60,000 bases of DNA, taken from assembly GCA_914767715.1 (NCBI GenBank), contig OU612070.1:26774025-26834024 (forward strand), read 5' to 3'. Each line of letters begins with the position of its first letter. The first letter of the stretch is position 1. Source of the stretch: Membranipora membranacea. Lineage: Eukaryota > Bryozoa > Gymnolaemata > Cheilostomatida > Membraniporidae. Shown piece by piece: positions 1 through 11,583 of the stretch. Made by a program: the position numbers and the translations under genes. The notes under the pieces are model-generated. The model worked only from the letters and a program-made list of their open reading frames with translations, had not been told where the DNA came from and ran no database searches.

Positions 1-1255
1 CCTGCCCTCAAGTTGGTTAAGAAATTAGGCTATGAAGAGCTTAAGGCGTCCTTATGTTCTAAGTCAAGTCAGTTGTGAGTTATTATTGATTTGTATTTCC
101 TAGCAAATCCGGTGGGATCTGTTAAAGATGCTGGTAGCTGTTCAGGATAAGGAGGGTATACGTGCCGGAAACCGCCTGACAAAAAATCATATCGAATACA
201 AAAACATCAAAATGAAGGTCAAGATTGCCGCGCAGACGCTCTCTCGGAGTACAGCTATGGGGATAAAACTATGTCATGAGTTGAAAATTGATGGCTTTGA
301 TAAAGTAGAGGGGACCTGTAAATACATCTTACAGATGGATATGTTTTGAAACTCAATTCAATTATACAATTGTTGGGCTTTGTAAAGGATGGAATTTAGA
401 ATATTTCATGGGCTGTTACAAAAATTTATGATGGGCTATGTGCCGAATGATCAGTGATGAAAAATCCAACTGTAGATATATTCCATTGGAGTCCTGGGGA
501 TGGTTTCAGTTAGGATTCGGCTAAATGTCTGCTAAATTGTATGCAGCAGACATTGAGCTTTAGCTTGATTTTAGCAGCCGTGAAAGGCCGGCTAAGTCTC
601 TACTTGAAACCAGCCCCTCAAGTTTCCAGAATAATCATCTTATCTTGTTATCTTCTATTCAAGATTGTTTGATATCCTGAACAGTAGACATACGAAAGCC
701 TCCAGTTGGAAGGCCCCCTCTGACTAGCAGAAATAAATCTAGAGTGCTACAGGAGTTAGACGATATCGAGTGCTCTCTCACCAAACTCTACATGCCTGGC
801 TCAGAAAAAAAACTGATGTTTGAATCCCATTGTAAGACTGGATTCTTGGGGATGCTATGTAATATAGCTTCGATGAGACGGCTAGCAGGTTGCTTGATGG
901 AGACCAGGCACAGCTACAGTAAGTCTAAGATTTAAACACCCTGTAGACATAGACCTTTCAATGTGTAACTTAAGGAAATAGATAATTTGTCTATCAGACT
1001 CTAGCTCAAGCATGAAGGTAAGACATATATCATCATCTGCCTGTATATGATGGGAGGAGTAAATATTTGTGTGCATTCTGTTACAGATACATACTGACTT
1101 ATAAGTTTAGCCAGGATCACCTGGAGCTATGTTTCAACAGCATTAGGCAATTCCATGGCTTCTCGAACAACCCAACTGTCTCACAGTTCCAGTCAGCATA
1201 CAAATACCTGCTGATAAATAACAGCATTACACCAACTGAAACTGGAAACACGTGA
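1..1255 (+). pseudogene. P-element/THAP9-like transposase, C-terminal fragment (arm 1 copy)
   Basis: Exon-like pieces on the plus strand match the C-terminal half of P/THAP9-family DNA transposases. Near 105-349 is a block with MKVKIAAQTLS, the family's conserved KVKLAAQTLS segment. Near 663-910 comes LFDIL, a KAP segment and KTGFLGMLCNIASM. Near 1,083-1,255 is YILTYKFSQDHLELCFNSI followed by NNPTVSQFQSAYK, a strong family signature. The gene is cut by the window edge. It is broken: an extra C in the C-run near 713-718 shifts the frame, and the donor after the first block is lost compared with arm 2 (GATATG instead of GATAGGTA). The exons that follow in arm 2 (24,022-24,127) are absent. It points inward, towards the palindrome centre. 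Confidence 0.82.
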
Positions 1256-3439
1256 AATTAATCAGATTATAATCATTGTTGCAAAAGAGATGGTTCTGTT
1301 GGTGCAAATAAAAAGTTTTTGGTGTAATAAGAAACCATAATATGTACTTTAAAGTGCTCGTTATCAGTGAAATAATATTTGGCTGCTCCTGTAAAACACC
1401 GCTGCTTCATCAATTAATATCTTATGTACAGTGGTGATTGGGGGGGGGGGGGGATATCTAATCGTAACAATCTTTGCATTTGTTCTGTTTTATAATACAA
1501 AGTGAAAATTGTTTGATACAAGACCAATCCCTTATATCAATGTAACTCCGTATACAAACAGAAAAACCAATACACTGTATAAAGCTACCCCTTAATTCTC
1601 ACGTTTATTTTGCACATGTCTACCAATGAAGACCAAGACGAAAACTAATGCTGTGATTGCAAACAAAAAGATTGTATTGTGCGTCCAGTATAAATTGTAT
1701 CCATTACAATGTTGCTAAGCTTCAATTGAGGAACTTCAATATTACCTACAAAAAGATTCTCAGGTTGAGATGATCATGAACATTCACTTAGGAGCACATT
1801 TCCAACCTCCATCAATGATGTAATGTCTCATGATGTATCATAAGATCGAATTGAAACCATCAAATTGTGAGTGCAAAAGAACTTTCAGAATCTTCATGTA
1901 TAAATACAATACATCAAAGCATAATTGTGAGGGAAATATAGGTCAATATTGATAGCATTCACAACTGAATTCTATTTTGGTTGCTTAAAAATTTATATAA
2001 ATCACTTCAGAGTTCAGAGTTGAGTACTGTCATTGGAAGCAGGCCTAATTAGAAGGGTAAAAAATGGTCTGAAATGTGTTATATTCAGTGCACATAAATC
2101 TGCGTTTTGTCGCAGTCAGTAATGAGGGGTGTTAAAATGTACTACTGTTTAACTGTATAATGATCTTGTAATTTTCATATGCGATGTCGATGTCGTATTT
2201 TCGTATTATTCTCTGTATTACAAAGTATGTAAAGCATTAATACTCTACACGCCATTCAATTATCACCATTTTGAATTCAGATTTGAATCCATGGTATTTT
2301 GTGGGTTTCAATGTACGGAGCCATTATCTGTGGAATTAATATATATTGTATTGGTAACTGTGATACAGAGAGCCAGCGAGGTTGGTTCTTCTTTCTCCTT
2401 TTTTCAAGTGTTATTATCGTATTTGTTAGAAAATACTTACTTATGTATTTTTATGTACATGGAGTTTTTCCACCATGACTCCAATGAAACTCTATGTTTC
2501 TCTCGTATCTATATTGTTACTCTTTTTTATAGTTCTAACAGATAATAAAGGACCGGAACGGTACTTAGCAAAAGAAAACTATTTATCTACGTCATAACCG
2601 CAACTCTAAAATGCATCACAGCTGCCACAGTTATTTACTCTTCATTTTGAGTTAATTTTCTTATTATTATTTCACAGGGGGATGGGACACTACCTCCTAG
2701 ATGATATGGGTGAGGAGCCAAGGTAAAGCAGAGCGTTCTCAAGGTAAGCACCTGATACTTATAATAATACACATATTAGGCATCATGAAAAAATAATAAT
2801 TTTAAACTTAGAAATGATACTGTAATAGACAAAGAGGCACAAAGGCACTGCATTGTTGGTCAGGCACCATCATTCACTTGGTGTCGTCCCTATGAGATTT
2901 TTAATCGACACATTGCAGGCGTGACTGCCTGGAGAGGGGGGTGAGAAGCTGAAGCCTATCAAAGCTTCGGTAATTGCTCATGTCTTGTGGCCCATGTTTC
3001 CAGGTGTGGCTTGCAATATCATATTATGTTTTTTATTCAGTGTAAGTTGTACAGCCAGGCACACCCTCAATTACCCACCATTTATTTGGGGCACAACTTT
3101 GATGCTTTTTTTTTCTTATAAAGAACGTTTTCTTGTTGTCAGTTGTATGCAGCCTATTGCTATTCGGAGCACATCCAATGACACATGGCATTTTGGGATG
3201 AAGGAGAATGGGCCTGGGAATTTGATATTGCCATTACCTATAATAATCAACAGACATTTATCCAATCGGACATACTTAACTTCTGCCTTAGTTTTATGCC
3301 AAACTAGTGAGCGTTTTTGTAATAAAATTGATCATATAAGGATACGTTACAATAACTGTATTTTATTTTTATTCAATACGCTCTGTGACAATATTTGATA
3401 CTTGCACATTATCAGGCTGAATGAACGCATCAACACGTT
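1256..3439. other. Non-coding arm 1 sequence downstream of the transposase
   Basis: No supportable gene. It holds a 14-G run near 1,441, AT-rich sequence mirrored at 19,708-22,735, and polyadenylation-type AATAAA motifs on the minus strand near 3,355-3,370 that belong to the lectin copy. Small open frames here, such as 2,985-3,398, have no homologous open counterpart in arm 2 and look like chance. About 90 bp at 3,190-3,275 recurs in the same orientation at 23,775-23,865. Confidence 0.7.
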
Positions 3440-4767
3440 TTACATTCTCTTTTCACAGATGAAATAAAATTTATCCCAGCATTCATTATCATCCCATTCA
3501 ACATATCTTGCACCAGAATAGCCATACATAGCAAGACAATACTGTGACCCATGATAGTTGTCTGGATTTCCTGACGACCAGAAAAACTTTTCGATTGGGA
3601 TGTCACCATTCTTGTTGGACCATTTCCAATGATGACCAGCACTGGCCCTGTATCCTCCAAGCCATATGGAGTCCATATATCCTGTCAATTATGGAAAACA
3701 TCATGTGAAATCTAATCAAGTAGCCACGAGAATGAATACTTATCCTAACACTCATCTATGATGCACAATGAAATGCAACGCAGTGCTAACTCTTAGCTAA
3801 CCTGAATTGATGGCTTAAGCTCATATTTTGACATGGATAGATCAAAACATTAAGCAGGATGTTTTTGAGCCGATGAGCCAAAATATTAGATTTTGATAAT
3901 ATCAATATCATAGTTATAATTATGCATTATATGATAATATAGTTTTTATATATATATAATGTGATATATCACGCAGATTGCTGCTGCAGAAGCTCTCTAA
4001 ATCCCAATCAGTTGATGAAATCACAAGAATGATCAAGACACATTTTTGTTAGATTGAAATTGAACCGTGTCTTTGTGATAATATTGGTGACGGTTTTCAC
4101 ATCTTTCAAAGAGTATGTTATAATCCTGAATGTCTGGAAGGACTTATGTCATATCATATCATAATCTCAAAAAAAGGAGATTATATGTTAGGCTTAAAAT
4201 AAAAGATTAGATTAGATACATACTGGTATCAGTTATTCTGTATCCATTCAAAAATACTAGCTCATCAGCATTTCTAACGGAGGCCAGCTCTCCACCATAA
4301 TTTCTACACTGGGTGCTGGCATCGATAAAAGGTTTTCTGGATGTCAACCATCTTGTAACAAGTTGTCCCTGCATCTGATGTCACGCTATCCGGCCAGTCA
4401 TCTCCACACGCGCTTTTACCTTTGCAGTGATGAATGACAATGTGTCAATTAATAAAACTAATAATAAATAATTGGGAAAGAAATTGTAAGAAAGTTTAAT
4501 TGTCCATCTACTGTATAACTATCCGACCACCAAGTTGTGACTGAGTTGTCGCGTAAAATGAGCAAAATTTCAATCCATAGTATAGTTCAACTTTGAGCAT
4601 ACTTTTTATATGAAGAAGAAGAGGCATTCACTATTTAGTTTTGGTTTGTCACAATTGTTCTGAATCAATCACATATCTAGGTGCTCAAATCAAAATAACT
4701 GGTTCTCACCTGAATGTACCGCAGAAGCGAGAAAGAGAACTACCACAGCTACATAAATACAAGCCAT
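3440..4767 (-). pseudogene. C-type lectin, arm 1 copy, frameshifted in exon 2
   Basis: Three exons: 4,710-4,767 (signal peptide MACIYVAVVVLFLASAVHS), 4,224-4,419 (first half of the C-type lectin domain), 3,440-3,681 (second half and stop). Exon 3 keeps the fold landmarks WLGG, W-K-W, PDN, WDD-EC and FICEK. Exon 2 is 196 nt against 195 nt in the arm 2 paralogue. The extra base is a T in the T-run after AAAACC, and the shifted frame meets a stop about 7 codons later. The copy is therefore null unless corrected. Flanking donors and acceptors are intact, and TATA and CCAAT elements lie upstream near 5,067-5,107 on this strand. Many exon 3 codons differ from arm 2, almost all changing the amino acid. 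Confidence 0.88.
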
Positions 4768-6411
4768 AACTCTACAATACAAAACAATAAAATGAATTTC
4801 GATTCATACAAGAAGTACATTATAATACATTATAAAACAATTCAACTCAGTACAATACAGACAACAAACAATAACAAGAGAATAAATGATGCTTTCACAC
4901 AGTCCTTTATTGTTTGAAAGTACTGCTAACTTAAATCAGCTTAAATAGAACAAAAAAACATCCTTCGAGCATTGTGAGAGTTGTCAAACCTGTGTTTAGT
5001 TGCTCGCACTTTGATTCAAGAAACAGTCAGAGGAGATGAATGCAAATATAAGCATCTAACCTTACCTTTATACCCTTACTTTGCGTCTGCTGCGGTTCAA
5101 TACTATTGGATAAAAGTAAAATGTAGTCACATTGGTTCAATTTTCTATTGGCTGTTTTCAATTACATTAAATCTCTTACTATTGAGCAGTACCTTAACCT
5201 CCCAGCCATTACGAAACCAATGAACCAACAATTTGACACAGTGATGCTATTCACTATTTATGCTTTGTTCGTCACAATGAGTTGGTGGGTCCAAGCCAAT
5301 TCGTAGTTTATAATTGTCACTCTCTCTTTGTATATGTTTTGATGCTAATAAATTTAGTTTTAAATACTTTCACCCCAAAATGGCATAGTTTTTTTATTTG
5401 GATCATTGTTTGTTACAGTTGTGACAACCAGGATCTGTAGCTGCTAAAATTATTGATGGGAGTAACAGAACTAGACCAAAATGGTAAAATGACTTTGGAA
5501 ATTTTAGTTCCTGCTCAGCGATTCAATCTTCCAGATGCGGGGTTCACCATTATTCAGTTTGGATATTGAGATTTAGGGTCACCCCCCATTCAACAAGGAT
5601 TGTCAAGACAGGCTAAGGTCACTCCTGCTATCTACTCTGCCATCAATCTCTAGCAGCTTGCCAGGTTCTAGAAACCTGAACTCCTCAAGTCCGTTGATAA
5701 CACACATTCGATTGTTTTTCCTAAACTCTTAACTGGTGAAGATGTGCCTATATGGTATGTCTTGACACACAGTAAATATCATTGTGCAGCAACCACGCAA
5801 ACTAGAATCCTGTCTGGCTATTATACCAATTAACCTTCGCCTCTAATGAACTGACTACAGCCAGAAAGTGTGGCATGTAACCAAACCATGCAGCAGACCT
5901 AACTCAAACTGAAATTAAGTCCAGTGAGTTCAACTTGGTTCAACTGTGTTAGCTCAACACATTTTTAGTGCCCGCCAAGAGAGAACATACTTTTCTCTCG
6001 GCCCATGTAAGGGTTCGGCAGCTGAAGGTTTCTAGTTCAGGAGATTGAATAAATACTAAAATACTAAAATACAAATAAAATAAAATTGCTGCTAATCAAC
6101 ACAACACCTAGAGGAAGTTCCAATTGTCGAGATGAAACATTGCTGTGTAAGTACAACAAATTTTGCTCTCAACCGAAAACAGCAAGTGCTGCTGATTGGC
6201 TAGCACATGCAGCAGACTTAGCTTGAAATGTAGACCAATTAAGTTGTTCAACTAAGGTTTCCCAGAGTAAACTCATTATACCACATCATTTCATGTAGTA
6301 GCAGCATCCATTTGTATTGATGTTGTGCTAGGCGATCCAACCTTACATATGTGGTACATTTCGTTTTGTATTATCATCAGTGTTTCAACTGTTAGATCGG
6401 CACAAAGTGTC
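4768..6411. other. Arm 1 lectin promoter region and degenerate repeats
   Basis: On the minus strand TATAAA (5,067-5,072) and an inverted CCAAT near 5,105 mirror the arm 2 promoter. Further in, 5,734-5,880 is one copy of a dispersed repeat family; other copies lie near 13,265-13,540, 14,040-14,420, 16,430-16,740, 17,240-17,400 and 32,700-33,010. Its common core includes the GAACTGACTAC segment. No coding region is seen. Homology to arm 2 stops at the T-run near 6,411-6,417, where the Ngaro element begins. Confidence 0.65.
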
Positions 6412-7058
6412 TTTTTTAATTCATCAATCAATCCTGTTTGTGAACTTTATAATGAAGACTATGTTTATTGGTTCAAGTATCACCAAAGCACACCAATGAC
6501 TCATAGTATAAGTACAAGGTATAAATAAACATTCGCAAGAATATACCACATTACAAATAAGCAAGGCAAGTGGCAACCCTCTTAGTCAGGTTACACCAAT
6601 TCAAGAATGCCACAAAAAGACAACCGCTTTGGGTTAAATCATTGACCTCTTTCGAGATCTTCTTTTGAAGCCATACAAGGCATTGACCTCTTTTCGAGAT
6701 CTTCTTTTGAAGCCATACAAGGCATTGACCTCTTTTCGAGATCTTCTTTTGAAGCCATACAAGGCATTGACCTCTTTTCGAGATCTTTTTATTATTTTAG
6801 CCATACAAGGCATTGACCTCTTTTCGAGATCTTCTTAGGAGCCACGTAAGGCATTGACCTCTTCTCGAGATCTTCTTTCCATTTTGAGGTTTGACTGATA
6901 GACTATAAGATGCCAGTATTTTCTTGAGCTGACACTTGTTGACCGAACGTGTAGTTGGGAGCTCACTAATTACTCTGGCTTAGTTCTTAGATCTGAAACC
7001 AGAAAGGAATAACGAGAGCAACCCAGTAATGACGGAGGTAAGGAAGGGGTGGTGGTGG
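6412..7058 (-). repeat. Ngaro split direct repeat B2 with minisatellite
   Basis: The segment from about 6,413 matches B1 from 7,301 nearly base for base over about 220 bp. It then carries a minisatellite at about 6,635-6,880: six units of 42-47 bp built on CATTGACCTCTTTTCGAGAT plus an inverted CTTCTTTTGAAG core. B1 has only two to three units. The last 170 bp align weakly with 7,620-7,800. Confidence 0.88.
6635..6880. repeat. Minisatellite in the Ngaro terminal repeat (six units)
   Basis: Six units of 42-47 bp, each starting about AGGCATTGACCTCTTTTCGA and ending GAAGCCATACA. Units four to six drift (an ATTATTTTAG insertion, then AGGAGCCACGT). The B1 partner at 7,526-7,611 carries fewer units, so copy number changed after or during transposition. 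Confidence 0.9.
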
Positions 7059-7300
7059 GTAGTTCACAGTCTCAAGGCTAGCAACCAAAGGATTGATGAG
7101 TTTAAGTCTCCCACAATTCAAAACAAAGTGATCACATGACTTCCTTGTTGTCAGATCAGTACTTTATAAAACACGTTGGAGTTGTCGGGGCTTGTTGGGA
7201 GGGCCAGACGACTCTAACTATTGGAGCTGCGCTGAGATACTTGAGCATTTGTTTTGGATTAATTTCAGTCTAAAAAACAACTTTAGGAAAGTTTGATTTT
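7059..7300 (-). repeat. Ngaro split direct repeat A2
   Basis: Direct copy of 13,029-13,264 with about two substitutions (CACGTTGGAGTTGTC here, CACATTGGAGTTATC there). It abuts B1 exactly at 7,300/7,301, the B1-A2 junction expected of a Ngaro element. Confidence 0.92.
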
Positions 7301-7830
7301 TTTAATTCATCAATCAATCCTGTTTGTGAAGTTTATAATGAAGACTATGTTTATTGGTTCAAGTATCACCAAAGCACACCAATGACTCATAGTACAAGTA
7401 CAAGGTATAAATAAACATTCGCAAGAATATACCACATTCAAATAAGCAAGGCAAGTGGCAACCCTCTTAGTCAGGTTATGCCAATTCAAGAATGCCACAA
7501 AAAGACAACCGCTTTGGGTTAAATCATTGACCTCTTTTCGAGATCTTCTTTTGAAGCCTACAAGGCATTGACCTCTTTTCGAGATCTTCTTTTGAAGCCA
7601 TACAAGGCATTAACTATTCTCCATTTTGAGAATTCTACAAATCCCAGCGGATCTGAGTACGAGCAGCGGTATTAAAAGTTGATCAGATAGAATTACCGAC
7701 ATTTTCTTGTGATGAGAAGCGTATATCCCTTCTGTTGTTCGGAAAGAGTGATGATTAGGACCGCTCACTCTTTCCTCTGGTTTTATTCTTAGCGAACTAA
7801 AATATATTACAATAAGAGCATGTTAGAACT
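7301..7830 (-). repeat. Ngaro split direct repeat B1
   Basis: Matches B2 from 6,413 onward with a handful of differences over the first 220 bp, then two to three minisatellite units. A diverged tail includes the motif GATTAGGACC (7,753-7,762), which also occurs between ORFs of the element. Confidence 0.85.
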
Positions 7831-7920
7831 AAAGGTTTTTTAGTCATTGTGCGAAAATCAGATGCCAAAAATCTGAGAACGCATTATCACCAATATTGCG
7901 TACTCTGATTTTCGCCACAA

Positions 7921-8655
7921 TTAGGGCTTAACATAGACAAGATACGCATTGGATTTCCAGCGGCCAAAAGCTTTGAGTTTGGCATCGGTTAAACCTGAAT
8001 TGGCCGACAAGTATGATTGCAACAGTAGGACCGGGCAAATATCCAAAAAGAGCTTCCTTTCTACTGTTATTGTAGTACTCCCTGAGGAGTGCTTGAATGA
8101 TGAGAAAGTTATTTTAATTTTTTTTTGTCTTACTCGGATAAACGATCTCCTTAGTTGATGTTCTGGAGTGGTACTAGTATGATAAACCTCCGATGGGCGT
8201 AACAATGCAAAGAATGACAATGCAAACATAGCTTTTATCATGAGTGCCTGTTGAGGGCTGAATAACTTATCTGCAGAGTTACATATTTTTTGGAGTTGTC
8301 TGACCTTTACCACATGGTTTGGCCTGATAGCTATTGAATCATTTCTGCGGCGCACACCCTTCAACAGTAACTGTAGCCTAGGGGTGTCAAAGCTAATTTC
8401 GATATAGTTAGAATTGCAATGATGACGGACTGCAGACAACGCAGATCGAATTGTACTGGCCTTCATGCCTTTCTTAGCAAGGTGAGCAACGTAAAGTTCT
8501 ATAGTTTTAGCGGAAAACTTATCTTTTATTTTGTGCTCTTTACAGAAGTCTGATAGGCCTTTAACTGCAAAGCTGTACGATCTTCTTGTGGTGGGCGCGA
8601 CTGAGTTGTGTATCAAGTTATCAGCTGTAGCCTGAAGTTCTTGCAAGCCTGACAA
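7921..8655 (-). pseudogene. Ngaro tyrosine recombinase, catalytic box II deleted
   Basis: A 244-codon frame resembling tyrosine recombinases of DIRS/Ngaro elements. The N-terminal SAM-like half is intact (VAHLAKKGMKASTIRSALS, about residues 52-70). The catalytic half has the first Arg in FALLRPSEV (about residue 153) and ends FGRWKSNAYLVYVK with the candidate nucleophile Tyr. Where box II (H-x-x-R) should lie, the sequence runs straight from YLSANSG to LTDAKLK; roughly 40-50 residues are missing, so strand exchange should fail. No ATG opens the frame; it begins just before TTTTGTCAG/GC, a plausible splice acceptor 13 bp after the RT stop. It is the last ORF before B1. Confidence 0.88.
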
Positions 8656-8667
8656 AAGAAAGGTTTT

Positions 8668-10298
8668 TTAGTGTAGCAGCTTCTGTGACTTTATGCAGGC
8701 TGGGGTTAGATGGTCAGGGATTTTGTATTCGGTGTTGCTGGCGTAAAAACTGATACCACAATCCAAATTTCTTGATAGCTTATCTGCTATGACGTTCAAA
8801 CTACCGGCTATGTGGCGCACTCGCAAAACAATATTGTGAGTCATACAAAACAAGGCCAAATCTTTCAGTAGGGTGTTGATCATTTTCTCTTTAGAGAAGA
8901 ATGTGTTGATCATGGCCACCAGAGCTTGATTGTCAGTCTGAATAGAGAGTATCGTATCACTTATCTTGTCGCCCCAGAGCTTAACGGCAATGTAGATGGG
9001 AATCAGTTCCAAGAGAGCGATATTCTGTTTTGACCACCATTCATCTCGCCAAACTCCGTTGAACCACCAGTTGTCGAACACACATCCATAGCCAACCGAT
9101 CCTGAGGCGTCTGATATGATAGAATGTGAGGCTTCCTGAGATCCTGCAAAAATGAATTTAAATGGTTTTCCTTCCGGTTGAGACAGGAAGGACAGCCACA
9201 CACGCAGATCTGCACGAACGTTTTCATTTAATTTGCGCTGTGCCCACTTGTTTGATGATAGGATACCAGATAGGTTTTGGTATAATCCCGCCAACAGCGC
9301 CTTTCCGGGTAAAAAGGTGGCACAAAGAAATGTGAGTTTACCAACCAGTTTCTGTATAGAGTGAACACGGTGCCTCTTCTTCGCAATAAAGTTAGTGATT
9401 TCCCTTTCATACTTTTCTCTTTTTGACAAAGGCACAAAGAATGACAGGTGACAGCTATCGATACCCAGTCCTAGGAACTCTATGTGGGTGCAGGGAAGAA
9501 CAGTCTTTTGTGGGCTGACCGGGAAACCTACATACTCTAGCCATGAGAGAAATTCTGACAATGCCTCATGACATCGCTGATGGCTCGACGCCAGTATCAA
9601 AAAGTCATCAATGTAATTGAACATTTCACAGTCTGGGTGGGTTTTCTCAAAAAACCAAGCAAGGCTGTTTGATATGGCTTGGAATATAGCGCATGATGTG
9701 CTCAGGCCCATGGGCAAACATATATCGATTAACAACTTATCTTCAAATTGCATCCCCAGATATCTCCAGTCTTCTTTGTTTATTGGGCAGCACCGATACG
9801 CATCTGCTAGGTCGATCTTCGCCATGAAGGTTGGGGCCTTCTCTTTCTCTTGTCTTCTTGACAGCGATTCTGCCACCTGCATAACATTACAGTAGCTCAC
9901 ACCTTTATACCAATATTATCATTGACAGATGTGCCATAAGGTTTACTCAGATCATGAATGAGGCGAAACTTTCCCGGAGTGCTCTTCGGAATAGCATATA
10001 AAGGAGCATATGATGCCATTGGTAGTGGTGAAGCATTGTATGGCCCTAAGATGCGACCTTGCTGCAGCTCACTGTTTAGCTTTTCAATGACTATCTCGCG
10101 GTTCCTAGCTGGTTTTCTGTCTAGGGTTTCATTATTGACAGGAATAGAGTTTACAGAAGGCACCCCGATGCGAAATCCCTTCTTGAAACCCGACACAATG
10201 AAGTCCCTGTTAGGATAGCCTTTTAAACAGTTCCACAATCTGTTGGAGCTGACTGGTGTTACGATTCCCGCATCAGCTATTGATTTTACATTTTGCAC
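8668..10298 (-). pseudogene. Ngaro reverse transcriptase-RNase H, frameshifted
   Basis: Two overlapping frames. The upstream one (10,298-9,897) has the RT entry RLIHDLSKPYGTSVNDNI. The downstream one (to 8,668) has MAKIDLADAYR, LPMGLSTSCAIF and the YIDD active site (about residue 90). RNase H follows, with all four acidic residues: SDAS, LLELIPI, QTDN and ADKLSR. The frames meet in AAAGGTGTGAGC near 9,900; a two-base GT duplication explains the shift, since the spacing between SVNDN and MAKID then equals relatives. The 5' end follows TTCTATTTTTAG/AATTAG near 10,302, a plausible acceptor, so this product may be spliced to an upstream exon. Confidence 0.9.
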
Positions 10299-10560
10299 TA
10301 ATTCTAAAAATAGAAATTGTAAATAATGTTAGCTATCATTAAATACAGTAGTCACAAGGTTGTCATTGAAAAAGGCAAGTGGGTGATTAGGACCTTCCGC
10401 ACTCGCTGATTCAATTCTATTTTGTTCAGACTATTTATGCACAGACACAGCAGTATAATTGAACTGAACTGGCTAACACAAAACATAGATAGCAGTCAAC
10501 AATAAATAGTAAATAATAACATTGGTCACTGCACAATACAAACAGCTCTGGTGGCCATGA

Positions 10561-11583
10561 CTAGGCTTTCAGCCCACCATTCTTTGCACATTTAGAACTG
10601 CCGTGGCTGGGGCTTCCGCATTTTGAGCAGGTATGTGTAAATTTACAACCCGTCCGAGTGCATTTGCTTTGGTTGAAGTACATGCAGGGTCTACCAGCAT
10701 TGGATGGTTTGTAAGACGGTGCCCTGTGATGATAATGGCTTGCACTACTTGGGCCTTTAGCATCCATGTGAGCTCTCTTCGACACAAACTCTGCCATATA
10801 ACAGCCCCATGGTACCTGTGGGCTATCAGCCCTCATAAGTCGGAACCTTTTATCATATAAGGTTCCATCACAGTTTTGAAAAAACAGACGTTTTACTGTC
10901 TCGAGGTGTTTTAGCATTGATGGGAATTCATTGGGGCAGGCTTTACCTCTGATTGTCATGTAAACCAGAAAACAATCAAAAAATCGGTTAAATGAAAAAA
11001 TATCAGTCTTTTTTATGGTAGAGTCAAACTTTAATTGCCCATCTTTGACAATGAGGACCTGGTCCTTCTCTTGCGGGTTATCCGGGCGGAACAGCTTTGA
11101 GAGCTCTACATACTCTCCTTGTATAATTTTCAGTTTGATCTTACTTGGCACATGGCTAGTATGGGGGGCATCTGACGCAAGTAAGTATGGAGTGTAGCTA
11201 TTTTCAATGGCTGTCATAGTCATACCGTTGTTAGGTTGCAGGTCAACTGATGAGTCCGAGTCCTCCTCCAGGGACATCTGTACTGAGGGTATAGGCGTAC
11301 GCTGAGCTTGACTGCTTACTTGAGGAGTTGTCCTCTCTTGATGAAAACTAGCCGAGGCCGTTGAAATCAGCTCTGTCACCGCTGGTGTTGTTAGCGTAGG
11401 TGGAGGGCTCCCTGACGGTCCTGATATCGGTCCCGGTAGCAGCAACCAACCATCATGATCCGGTCTCGACTTGGGTTGAGGTTCCAAACCCTGAGTTGTA
11501 CCATCGGCTAAACAAATGGGGTTAATGGTGCAGCAAAGAAGATTTTTTATCATTTTTTTTTTTTTTTTTTTTTCATCACTCAA
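10561..11583 (-). CDS. Ngaro Gag-like protein with CCCH and CCHC zinc motifs
   Basis: A 340-codon frame, but the first ~27 codons run through an A-tract (plus-strand T-run at 11,551-11,573). A better mature start is the acceptor CATTTGTTTAG/CC at about 11,508. The N-terminal third is Pro/Ser/Thr-rich and low complexity. The middle is a folded domain (KIKLKIIQGEYVELSKLF, then SFNRFFDCFLVYM and HLETVKRLFF). The C-terminus has a CCCH-like C-M-Y-F-N-Q-S-K-C with CKFTHTC, then a CCHC-like CSKCGSPSHGSSKC, suited to RNA binding. It lies between the SGNH and RT frames, as a nucleocapsid-like ORF would. No internal lesion is seen. Confidence 0.78.
   Translation of the reverse strand: MSDEKKKKKKMIKNLLCCTINPICLADGTTQGLEPQPKSRPDHDGWLLLPGPISGPSGSPPPTLTTPAVTELISTASASFHQERTTPQVSSQAQRTPIPSVQMSLEEDSDSSVDLQPNNGMTMTAIENSYTPYLLASDAPHTSHVPSKIKLKIIQGEYVELSKLFRPDNPQEKDQVLIVKDGQLKFDSTIKKTDIFSFNRFFDCFLVYMTIRGKACPNEFPSMLKHLETVKRLFFQNCDGTLYDKRFRLMRADSPQVPWGCYMAEFVSKRAHMDAKGPSSASHYHHRAPSYKPSNAGRPCMYFNQSKCTRTGCKFTHTCSKCGSPSHGSSKCAKNGGLKA

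Larger units (their letters stand above)
1..6411. repeat. Arm 1 (outer part) of a large imperfect inverted repeat
   Basis: Read in reverse complement, this segment matches 16,700-25,684 nearly throughout, by eye at roughly 90-93% with indels. Paired landmarks: 3,440-3,681 with 19,466-19,707 (lectin exon 3), 4,710-4,767 with 18,366-18,423 (lectin exon 1), the poly-G run near 1,441 with the poly-C run near 22,538, and the start of the window with about 25,684. The arm probably continues left of position 1. Arm 1 lacks two blocks present in arm 2 (about 21,064-21,912 and 22,735-24,485) and is interrupted after 6,411 by the Ngaro element. Confidence 0.93.

Noticed and set aside
2985-3398. 137-codon plus-strand frame as a gene
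   Set aside because: Its mirror in arm 2 (about 19,840-20,157) is open only in part and shifted; no family resemblance; it overlaps the 3' side of the lectin copy.
6635-6880. CRISPR-like regularly spaced repeat
   Set aside because: Units are contiguous 42-47-bp minisatellite copies without unique spacers, inside a eukaryotic retrotransposon terminal repeat.
9897-9925. Short intron between the two RT frames
   Set aside because: The possible GT...AG span is about 26 nt, too short to splice; a two-base duplication explains the shift.
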